Positions 1-5,098 of a DNA stretch of 5,803 nt are shown piece by piece. The notes below the pieces were generated by a model. The model searched no databases and was not told where the DNA came from. It saw only the letters and a program-made list of their open reading frames with translations. The DNA is from an uncultured Eggerthellaceae bacterium (GTDB lineage Bacteria > Actinomycetota > Coriobacteriia > Coriobacteriales > Eggerthellaceae). How positions within the stretch are numbered: position 1 is the stretch's first letter; every line of letters begins with the position of its first letter. A program made the position numbers and the translations under genes. The stretch spans positions 1 through 5,803 of the forward strand of contig CANRPV010000096.1 in NCBI GenBank assembly GCA_947632575.1, read 5' to 3'.

Positions 1-553
1 GTAGCTCTCCTATTGACTCCATGAACTGCTCGCCGGGCTCCGTCTCTCCCGCAATAATCATCTCTACTTCGGCAACGATAATCGCGGCGAGCATGCGAGA
101 TACTTGAAAACTGCATTTCGGAGCAGGTATCAGCCCCGCATCAATGCGCTCCACAAAGCGCTCTTGCAGGAAATTCGTAAGCTCTCTTTTTGCATCAAGT
201 TCACACGTATGGATAGAGCTAAGATTTCCAAAGGCATCAGCAATGCTCTTTGCAAGATCAGTTAGCTTGGGAAGATCGAGTGGACTATCACCGTCAATGC
301 GCTCGATCTCCAATACGCTCATAAGTTCCTCATAACGGGCAAACTGCCGTCGCAGCATCTTCTCCGCAAGGTCATATTTGTCTTTGTAATGGTAATAAAA
401 AGTGCCTTTGGAGATCCTGCATACCTTAACAATCTGAGCTACAGTGATTTGAGAGAAATCCTCTTTAGCCAAAAGCTCCAGAAAGACTTTCTCGATTCTC
501 TCCCGCGTCTTGACCACACGAAGGTCATTCTCATTCACTACTTTATTGGTCAT
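1..553 (-). CDS. TetR/AcrR-family transcriptional regulator, 3' end beyond the window
   Basis: An open minus-strand frame of 184 codons starts at an ATG (551-553) and runs off the left edge, so the C-terminus is missing. Residues about 15-60 form a TetR N-terminal DNA-binding domain. The helix-turn-helix (about 36-57) ends in the hallmark stretch ISKGTFYYHYKDKYDL, where the family has a G-T-x-Y-x-H/Y-F pattern. The rest is a helical ligand-binding and dimerisation domain, which is divergent in this family, so the ligand cannot be inferred. An AGGA Shine-Dalgarno lies about 6 bases before the ATG. The gene is divergent from the HXXEE membrane protein at 662, and TetR proteins commonly repress a divergent neighbour, so that gene is the likely target (inference). 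Family assignment is firm. Confidence 0.93.
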   Translation of the reverse strand, partial: MTNKVVNENDLRVVKTRERIEKVFLELLAKEDFSQITVAQIVKVCRISKGTFYYHYKDKYDLAEKMLRRQFARYEELMSVLEIERIDGDSPLDLPKLTDLAKSIADAFGNLSSIHTCELDAKRELTNFLQERFVERIDAGLIPAPKCSFQVSRMLAAIIVAEVEMIIAGETEPGEQFMESIGEL

Positions 554-570
554 TATTATCCTATGAGTTC

Positions 571-601
571 AATATCGTACTAATCGTATAAATAGTATAT
601 T
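571..601. promoter_or_regulatory. Tandem 9-bp units in the divergent tetR/HXXEE intergenic region, possible operator
   Basis: Three head-to-tail 9-bp units start at 574: ATCGTACTA, ATCGTATAA and ATAGTATAT. Each shares AT(C/A)GTA at the same phase. An AATAT (571-575) / ATATT (597-601) inverted repeat encloses them. The array overlaps the candidate -10 of the tetR promoter, so it is a plausible site for TetR autorepression or control of both genes. Classical TetR operators are palindromes, so the tandem layout is unusual, and the site is inferred rather than proven. Confidence 0.4.
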
Positions 602-625
602 TCACTTCGCCGTTTTCGCTGTCAA
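594..625 (-). promoter_or_regulatory. Candidate sigma-70-type promoter for tetR
   Basis: On the minus strand a perfect TTGACA -35 box (620-625) is followed by a TATACT -10 box (594-599). The 20-nt spacer is longer than ideal. A start near 587 would give a leader of about 35 nt before the tetR ATG. The long spacer is the main weakness. The -10 lies inside the tandem repeat array, which would let a bound repressor block it. Confidence 0.35.
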
Positions 626-661
626 ACTAGGGTAAGGGTCTCGTTGAACGGAGTGGTGGTT

Positions 662-1291
662 ATGCATTTCATCAAGTATTACAGCGAAGAAATCTATTCC
701 GTGATCACGCTTTTCTTCTTGACGCTTTCGGCGATCTTCGTGACACCGACCTATCTAACGCAACAGCTCGCGCTCGCTTATGCGCTTTTATATCTCCTGC
801 ACGAATGGGAGGAAAACGCTTATCCGGGAGGCTTTGTCGACATGATGGTCGGAGAAGTGATGCATGCCGGCGTTACTGTAACAACAGAAGGGAAAAAGAC
901 GTCGAGGATATACGTCGATACACTTCTTCTCATCTATGTGCTTGTTCCATACTTCCTCCCGCAATACCTCTGGCTTATACTACCTGCTCTTTATTTGGGA
1001 TTGCTCGAAGGAATCGTTCACACTATGTCGATCCCTTTGTTCAAACTTGACCGGCGATACACTCCGGGCATGGTGACGGCAATCACCATGTTCATATTCA
1101 GCGTGTACGCACTGGTTCTCGTTATCCAAAACGGCACGGTGGAAGGATGGCAATACGCAGTCGCCGTCCTATTGCTCCTCGCCACATTCATGCCGATGCA
1201 AAGCCAGGTTATGAGGGCCAATGGGATGAAATATAGGGAATTGCCGAAGATGCTTCGCACTAATCTCTGTCGTGTGCATAGCAAAGCTTAA
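662..1291 (+). CDS. HXXEE-motif polytopic membrane protein
   Basis: This encodes a 209-aa hydrophobic protein with about five to six predicted membrane segments (roughly 12-29, 33-46, 85-105, 106-125, 137-155 and 164-180). The family signature HxxEE is seen as H47-E48-W49-E50-E51 at the end of a membrane helix. A second acidic/His pair (E116, H120) and a YTPG stretch (133-136) followed by another helix fit the Pfam family 'protein of unknown function with HXXEE motif'. Clustered His/Glu in the membrane suggests metal binding or membrane-bound chemistry, but no reaction is known to me. I start at ATG 662 because GGAG (650-653) sits 8 nt upstream. A TTG at 644 would add six residues and lacks a good ribosome site. 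The gene is divergent from tetR, probably its regulator, and stands alone before a hairpin terminator. Confidence 0.85.
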   Translation: MHFIKYYSEEIYSVITLFFLTLSAIFVTPTYLTQQLALAYALLYLLHEWEENAYPGGFVDMMVGEVMHAGVTVTTEGKKTSRIYVDTLLLIYVLVPYFLPQYLWLILPALYLGLLEGIVHTMSIPLFKLDRRYTPGMVTAITMFIFSVYALVLVIQNGTVEGWQYAVAVLLLLATFMPMQSQVMRANGMKYRELPKMLRTNLCRVHSKA

Positions 1292-1298
1292 AAAAGCT

Positions 1299-1331
1299 GA
1301 GGTACGAGCACCGAAATCGAGTACCTCTTTT
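1299..1331 (+). terminator. Probable intrinsic terminator of the HXXEE gene
   Basis: The arms GAGGTAC (1299-1305) and GTACCTC (1321-1327) form a perfect 7-bp stem, followed directly by TTTT. It starts 8 bases after the HXXEE stop codon. The loop is 15 nt and the T-run is short, so termination may be partial. A second, stronger hairpin lies 60 bases further on. Confidence 0.55.
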
Positions 1332-1386
1332 GGCGCATGATTGGATAGACATCTTTCGGGAATTGGCATATTCCTATGAGATTTAC

Positions 1387-1420
1387 GAAACAGGCGGCTC
1401 CAGTCGCCTGTTTCTTTATT
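1387..1420 (+). terminator. Intrinsic terminator
   Basis: A perfect 10-bp stem, GAAACAGGCG (1387-1396) and CGCCTGTTTC (1405-1414), has an 8-nt loop and is followed by TTTATT. The T-rich tail is on the plus strand, so it ends rightward transcription from the HXXEE gene and insulates the antitoxin gene. It forms a tandem pair with the weaker hairpin at 1299. The rest of the gene-free 1292-1604 stretch holds only the antitoxin promoter region. Confidence 0.75.
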
Positions 1421-1534
1421 CCTGCTCGTTTGCTGCAAAGCAGGAAAACCGCAGATTCAGTTGTATGCATGTTTCACTGCTAAGCTGGTTTACCCTAGTC
1501 TGTCCAGTTGAAGCAACAAGAATAGAAGTTTATC

Positions 1535-1568
1535 TGTACTTTATTATGTACATGATTTAAGCTATAAT
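1535..1568 (+). promoter_or_regulatory. Antitoxin promoter with a palindromic operator candidate
   Basis: A perfect TATAAT -10 box occupies 1563-1568. No consensus -35 is present; the best is TTATTA (1541-1546) with a 16-nt spacer. That region is spanned by an inverted repeat, TGTAC (1535-1539) / GTACA (1548-1552). Phd/YefM antitoxins autorepress by binding palindromes over their own promoter, so this is a good operator candidate. The AAGAGGA ribosome site (1592-1598) and the ATG at 1605 follow. Confidence 0.55.
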
Positions 1569-1604
1569 AAATAACATTGGTTCATTCAAATAAGAGGATC
1601 TAGC

Positions 1605-1880
1605 ATGAGCGAACTTACAGCAACAGTTGCAGAAACACGCGCCAATTTTTCGAAAATAGCAACTACAGTCAACGAGACCGGACGTCCCGTTACAGTCTTT
1701 AAGAACTCGAAACCATGGGTTTTAATTGCTCCCATTGGAAAGGGTTATGGAGACCATATCCCTAATATAGATTGGTCAAAACAAAACATCATTACTTTGG
1801 ATCCAAAAACAAGAAAGACTATCCTTCCCGCTGACTGGAATGATCCAGAAGACGAGGGTCTCTACGATGACCTTGTGTAA
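1605..1880 (+). CDS. Phd/YefM-family type II antitoxin
   Basis: The product is 91 aa. Residues 1-42 fit the Phd/YefM N-terminal DNA-binding fold: an ETRANFSKI stretch (10-18), then a VNETGRPVTVFKNSKPWVLIAP segment that is the typical 'g.pv.it.ngkp.avli' strand pair of these antitoxins. The C-terminal half (about 45-91) is polar and acidic, ending in a D/E-rich stretch (DWNDPEDEGLYDDL), as expected for the disordered tail that wraps and neutralises the toxin. The ribosome site AAGAGGA lies 6 nt before the ATG. The gene has its own TATAAT promoter and a palindrome for autoregulation. It overlaps the downstream toxin remnant by 14 bases, the usual antitoxin-first coupled arrangement. The gene looks intact even though its partner does not. 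Confidence 0.88.
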   Translation: MSELTATVAETRANFSKIATTVNETGRPVTVFKNSKPWVLIAPIGKGYGDHIPNIDWSKQNIITLDPKTRKTILPADWNDPEDEGLYDDLV

Positions 1881-2013
1881 CCCGGTCGCGGGCGATATTT
1901 GGATAGCCTTTTTTGAGGTTGCTTTTGAAAACCTACTTCGTGATAAGCCCATAGGAAGGCTTCTCGAACCTTATATGGACACAGTTACAAAACTGTTCGG
2001 CACAACCCAGTAA
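1867..2013 (+). pseudogene. PemK/MazF-type toxin remnant with an internal deletion (48 codons)
   Basis: The ATG at 1867 overlaps the antitoxin end, exactly where a cognate toxin should start. The 48-aa product begins MTLCNPVAGDIWIAFFE. The GDIWIA strand is the typical beta-1 opening of PemK/MazF RNases ('GDIW/GEIW..'). It ends with DKPIGRLLEPYMDTVTKLFG, resembling the C-terminal 'IG.L....v...l' segment of the same family. Intact members are about 100-120 aa, so roughly 60 central residues are missing, including the region that carries the catalytic Arg and Thr/Ser. The frame is kept across the join, where short TTTTGA-like repeats (about 1907-1928) could have mediated the deletion. It is probably catalytically dead. 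An alternative is a small unrelated protein. The family call is from recognised ends only. Confidence 0.5.
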
Positions 2014-2041
2014 TAGGATTATTAAAAGTCCCCCGCTCCGC

Positions 2042-2067
2042 ATGACGAGATAAGCCTTCTTCGTCAT
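2042..2067. repeat. Inverted repeat ATGACGA / TCGTCAT
   Basis: Seven-base perfect arms (2042-2048 and 2061-2067) flank a 12-nt loop between the toxin remnant and the antidote pseudogene. It could be a weak terminator or a regulator site for the downstream gene. There is no proper T-run, so I do not call it a terminator. Confidence 0.3.
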
Positions 2068-2137
2068 TTAAAGTGTTCATGAGAATCAGAATATAAATGA
2101 ATACAGGTAAACTCAACTCTCAGTACGAGTGATAGAG

Positions 2138-2425
2138 ATGAATATGAAAAAAGCTACAAAATGGGATGCGTCTGAGTATCTTGTAACAGAAGAAGACATA
2201 GCCGCTTATCTCAATGCCACTTTTAAAGACGGCGATACATCGGTGATCACAGCCGCCCTCGGCGACATCGCCCGCGCAAAGGGAATGACCCAACTCGCAA
2301 AGGAAACCAGCATCACTCATGACGGACTTTAATAAAGCTCTATCCCCAACGGGGCTCCATCGTTCGATATGGTACATAAAGCTGTAAGGACTTTCGGCCT
2401 CAGATTAGACATAGCATCACCTTGA
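2138..2425 (+). pseudogene. HI1420/HigA-type addiction-module antidote, broken by two compensating frameshifts
   Basis: The first part reads MNMKKATKWDASEYLVTEED, then IAAYLNATFKDGD and ALGDIARAKGMTQLAKETSI. This is the conserved start of the 'probable addiction module antidote protein' family (HI1420 type, lambda-repressor-like HTH). The frame then hits TAA TAA at 2330-2335. The family continues with LYKALSPNG. That text is recovered if one extra A is removed near 2331 and one C restored in the C-run at 2344-2347. After this the original frame reads APSFDMVHKAVRTFGLRL to a TGA at 2423-2425. So a +1 and a -1 lesion flank a stretch of about 16 bases, in the turn and recognition helix region of the HTH. 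The truncated product would lack DNA binding. No HigB-like toxin gene sits upstream, so it is an orphan. Start 2138 versus 2144 (ATG) is uncertain; GTG 2129 is also possible. Confidence 0.8.
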
Positions 2426-2488
2426 TTGAATGCCTTAAACAGTTACATACCAGAGTATCCTTTCGTTTTGTTAGAGAGAATCAATAGC

Positions 2489-3262
2489 ATGAAATATATT
2501 GCGCCATTTCCTAAATATGATTTAGGAAATCTCATAAAGGGATAAGCCGTAGTTGTTACTCTATCGGGTAATGCCGCAAATGTAAGGTTGATGAACTCAT
2601 CGAATTTCAACGCTGATAAAAACCGCTGTGATCATAAATATTATGGTGGCTTAGCCAAGAAATCTCCTGTAAGAATTAGTGTACCCCATAATGGTCACTG
2701 GTTTATAACTATAGACCTCATGGAGCTCAAAGGAAAAACCAGATCATCTGTCTACGTTGAACCCGTTCCTTTACCTTCAATAAGGTAACATGGTCATTTG
2801 TCTAGCATTTCTGGCTTGATAAGAAACGCAGATACGACTACGCCAGACGAATCGGATAAAACTTATGATGTATTTATATCTCACGCGTCTGAAGACAAAG
2901 ATACGATCGTACGACCACTTTCCAATGCTTTGTCAGAAGCCGGTCTAACTGTCTGGTCTGACGAATTTGAAATAAAAATCGGCGATAGCTTAAGAAGAGA
3001 AATTGATCATGAATTAGCTCATAGCAGGTTTGGATTTGTTAGCATTTCGAGGAATTTCATTAAGACGGGCTGGACGAATTACAAGCTCGACGGAATCATG
3101 ACAAAAACTATTTCTGTTGACCAAACAATGCTCCCAATCTGGCACAACATAACAAAAGATGAAAGCATAATCTATTCGTCAACGCTTGCAGACATAATTG
3201 TCCGCAATACTGCTATTGATGGTGTTGAAAGTATTTCGGCTGAAATCGCAGACATTTTTTGA
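2489..3262 (+). pseudogene. DUF1883-TIR domain protein interrupted by two in-frame TAA codons
   Basis: One continuous frame of 258 codons, including the two internal TAA codons (2543-2545 and 2786-2788), encodes a two-domain protein. Codons 1-95 match DUF1883: an LxxAVVVTLSGNAANVRLMNSSNF stretch split around the first stop, then YYGGLAKKSPVRISVP (51-66) and GHW (69-71). Codons about 125-257 are a TIR domain: YDVFISHASEDKD (126-138), a VW.DEFE...GDSLRREID stretch, and SRNFIKTGWTNYKLDG (187-202). In NAD-cleaving TIR domains the helix motif W-x-x-x-E-L carries the catalytic glutamate. Here codon 199 is AAG (Lys), one transition from GAG. DUF1883-TIR is a known bacterial architecture and TIR NADases act in antiphage defence and signalling. 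This copy should make no full-length product and would be inactive even if read through. The AGAG ribosome site is weak. The TIR part has only a TTG (2798) with poor spacing to restart translation. Confidence 0.88.
2506..2530. repeat. Perfect 11-bp inverted repeat inside the DUF1883 N-terminal coding region
   Basis: ATTTCCTAAAT (2506-2516) and ATTTAGGAAAT (2520-2530) are perfect reverse complements separated by ATG. The repeat lies 17 bases after the ATG of the DUF1883-TIR gene and encodes codons about 7-14. It could be an operator or an mRNA hairpin near the start. It may also be a small insertion, since other family members seem shorter here (from memory). Confidence 0.6.
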
Positions 3263-3375
3263 ATAGCGAAGTTAATGCAGGCAACTTTAAAGATTGGCTC
3301 AAGACACGTGCGTAAACCGCATTTAAAATGCCCATTAGCTCTGTAAAACAAAGATGAGCTTTATAGCTTAAACAA

Positions 3376-3579
3376 TTAATATGTTAATCCGCTTTCAATC
3401 GCGCTCGCCAATGCGCGCAATCGATTAATGCTTTTAATTTCCTCTCTTATTGAATATGTAACATTCTCGGATGAAGATGCTCTCTTTACTTGCCTCAAGA
3501 CTCCAACTTCTTCTTTTGAAAGACCAGCTAAATGATGTCAAGGGATTTCCGAAGCATTTTTAGATAGCAGTTTGACAAA
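3376..3579 (-). pseudogene. 3' remnant of an unrecognised gene, abutting the IS and carrying an in-frame TGA
   Basis: The minus strand is open for 53 codons from 3537 to a TAA at 3376-3378. It reads HHLAGLSKEEVGVLRQVKR, then ASSSENVTYSIREEIKSINR and LRALASAIESGLTY. This is charged, helical and protein-like, but it has no usable start. Upstream in the same frame, past a TGA at 3538-3540, 13 more sensible codons (FVKLLSKNASEIP) run to the IS boundary. TGA could come from CGA by one C-to-T change, giving IP-R-HH. So this looks like the C-terminal end of a gene that was truncated by the IS or by a rearrangement and has a nonsense mutation. No matching 5' part is visible on the other side of the IS. 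I do not recognise the family. The preceding 3263-3375 stretch holds nothing I can support beyond a weak hairpin. Confidence 0.45.
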
Positions 3580-3599
3580 CGAATATGGGATAAAAGACG
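3580..3599 (+). repeat. Inverted repeat of the IS, transposase 3' end
   Basis: CGAATATGGGATAAAAGACG is an exact reverse complement of 5099-5118. It lies 85 bp beyond the transposase stop. Similarity extends imperfectly inward (GAATTCATGGG here against GCATCATGGG, reverse-complemented, at the other end). Confidence 0.9.
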
Positions 3600-3684
3600 G
3601 AATTCATGGGAGACCAAGGCATGCCGGGGCAGGACGCGGCTTGTCACGTCCTTCGGGAAAGTTACTATTTTTCCGAGGAACTTT

Positions 3685-4905
3685 TTAACTCGGAGCCGCC
3701 GTTTGCTGTTTCCTCGATTGGACAGACGGTCGAGGTTCATAGGGTCTCTGCTCTTTCATCACCGCCAGAATCACACCGCAAAGCTTTCGCGCGACGCCGG
3801 ACAATGCCACGTAGTGGTGCTTGCCCCTTAATCTAAGCGAGTCGTAGTAGTCGCCGAAGTACGGATCGTAGACCCTTGCCATATCGGCGGCGTTTATGAG
3901 GGCATAGCGCAGATACGACGAGCCGCGCTTGGACATGTGCTGGCTATCCCCGTCGAACTTGCCCGATTGAAACTTCGAAGCGTCGAGCCCGGCATAGGCG
4001 TAAAGTTTGGAGGGCTCCTCAAAGCGCGCGGGATCTCCCACCTCGGCTAAGATGACGGCGCAGGTGACAGGGCCTATCCCCGGTATCGTCTTGAGCACAT
4101 TCGCCATCTTGCCGTCTATGACCTCGGCTATCTCGGCGTCTAGCTTGGCGATCTCTTCATCCATCATGTCTATCAGCGAGATGATGTGGGAGAGCTCAAA
4201 GGCAAGGGCATCTGCCCCGAAGCGGGTTCCCACCGAGGACTTGGCGACCCTTTTGACCTCCTCGGCCTTCTTGCGCCCATAATGCCCGCGGCTTGCCTCC
4301 GATATCACCTTGGTCAGCGTGCGGATGTCTGTTGAGGCGATGCGCTCAGGGCTTCCGAATTTTTGCAGTATGGCGCGGCTGGTCGCGGAGTGCTTGGAGC
4401 CAAAGCAGCCCTCGAGCTCGGGAAAGACGCGGTCTGCGGCAGCCGTGGCGCGGTTTTTAAGCGATGTGCGCTCAGAGACAAGGTGTGCCCGATAACGGGT
4501 GAGAATCTTCGCGCTCTCCGCCACCTCGGGGGCCACCGCCGTCGGCTTGAGGTTTTTGAAGCGGGCGAACTCCGCGATGAGGAACGCGTCGATTGCATCG
4601 GTCTTGGTCTTGCGCACCGTATCTGCCTTGCGAAACGCGTCGGTCATCACGGGATTTATAACTGCCACCGGCCATCCATGATCGTCTAAAAACGACCAGA
4701 GCGCCAGCCAGTAGTGACCGGTGGACTCCATGGCGATGATGCAGTCATCGGGGTCGACCTCGAGTTCGCAGAAGCGCTTGAGCAGATCGGTAAATCCCCG
4801 CTCGTCGTTTGCGAACTCGAAGGCCTTGCCGTGGGGAGTCCCGTCGTCAAGCCTTGCGGCCGCGACGTGGGCGTTTTTGGCGATATCGATTCCAATGTAT
4901 TGCAA
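3685..4905 (-). CDS. IS110-family transposase (DEDD / Tnp20 recombinase)
   Basis: The 406-aa protein has full family length. The N-terminal RuvC-like DEDD_Tnp_IS110 domain shows the acidic residues in order: D7 in GIDIAK, E60 in MESTG, and D103 and D106 in KTDAIDA. A middle helical coiled-coil-like part (about 130-265) leads to the C-terminal Transposase_20 domain. There, a TIPGIGPVTCAVILAEVGD stretch (273-291) is followed by YAGLDASKFQSG (303-315) and SKRGSSYLR (325-333), which carry the conserved serines of this domain. IS110 enzymes use a DEDD plus serine active site and a bridge RNA to join element ends to target DNA. The start is TTG (4903-4905), supported by GGGAG (4913-4917) 7 nt upstream. 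No ATG fits the GIDIAK alignment. No frameshift or missing key residue is seen, so it is probably functional. Two serines (S314, S325-330 cluster) could be the nucleophile; I do not choose. Confidence 0.95.
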   Translation of the reverse strand: MQYIGIDIAKNAHVAAARLDDGTPHGKAFEFANDERGFTDLLKRFCELEVDPDDCIIAMESTGHYWLALWSFLDDHGWPVAVINPVMTDAFRKADTVRKTKTDAIDAFLIAEFARFKNLKPTAVAPEVAESAKILTRYRAHLVSERTSLKNRATAAADRVFPELEGCFGSKHSATSRAILQKFGSPERIASTDIRTLTKVISEASRGHYGRKKAEEVKRVAKSSVGTRFGADALAFELSHIISLIDMMDEEIAKLDAEIAEVIDGKMANVLKTIPGIGPVTCAVILAEVGDPARFEEPSKLYAYAGLDASKFQSGKFDGDSQHMSKRGSSYLRYALINAADMARVYDPYFGDYYDSLRLRGKHHYVALSGVARKLCGVILAVMKEQRPYEPRPSVQSRKQQTAAPS

Positions 4906-5098
4906 GGCTGATCTCCCTTCGCTCGGTTACGAGACATGAAGCGAAGGTTCTCCTCCCGTACCAACGGCACGCAGCCTCGTTGGAAATGCGACCCTTGCGG
5001 TCATCCAGCCTTATTCGCGTCAAACCGCTGGCCGGAGGCGCAATCCTTTCAGACAGAGCCGTGCTCTAGGACTAACACTGCGCCCTCCGCCCATGATG
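4906..5098 (-). ncRNA. Candidate IS110 bridge RNA / structured transposase leader
   Basis: The region between the right IS repeat and the transposase start folds into successive stems. The outer stem 5030-5041 / 5080-5091 has 11 base pairs with two single bulges and encloses the hairpin AGAGC-CGT-GCTCT (5055-5067). Then come GACC/GGTC (4990-5002), CCAACG/CGTTGG (4961-4966 and 4978-4983), and CCTTCGCT/AGCGAAGG (4916-4923 and 4940-4947, with CTCG/CGAG as an alternative nested pair). Known IS110 bridge RNAs are about 180 nt, lie in this non-coding end, and consist of a 5' stem-loop followed by target- and donor-binding loops. The match in position, size and architecture is good, but no covariation was tested. 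Confidence 0.5.
4913..4947 (-). promoter_or_regulatory. Transposase ribosome binding site abutting a leader hairpin
   Basis: The Shine-Dalgarno GGGAG (4913-4917, minus strand) overlaps by two bases the 8-bp stem AGCGAAGG / CCTTCGCT (4916-4923 with 4940-4947). A folded leader would therefore partly hide the ribosome site of the TTG-started transposase. This would be a simple way to keep expression low and to separate the RNA's use as a bridge from its use as mRNA (inference). Confidence 0.45.

Noticed and set aside
144..583. Plus-strand frames opposite tetR
   Set aside because: They are shadows of the TetR gene, whose HTH motif fixes the minus strand as coding.
1288..1560. Short frames on both strands between the HXXEE gene and the antitoxin
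   Set aside because: They are laid over two terminator hairpins and the antitoxin promoter, with no ribosome site or protein-like composition.
2014..2137. A HigB/RelE-type toxin upstream of the HI1420-type antidote
   Set aside because: All forward frames in this short stretch carry stops and none shows a recognisable toxin tail; the antidote is an orphan here.
2489..3262. Stop-codon readthrough or recoding at the two TAA codons of the DUF1883-TIR gene
   Set aside because: TAA is the least leaky stop, the contexts (TAA G and TAA C) show no recoding signal, and the catalytic Glu is also lost, so decay explains it better.
3337..3364. Terminator for the TIR gene from AGCTC / GAGCT arms
   Set aside because: Only 5 bp of stem, a 14-nt loop and a TTTATA tail; too weak to call.
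4007..4911. Several plus- and minus-strand open frames within the transposase gene
   Set aside because: GC-rich coding DNA produces long antisense and shifted frames; none has a ribosome site or recognisable domain, while the transposase frame has both.
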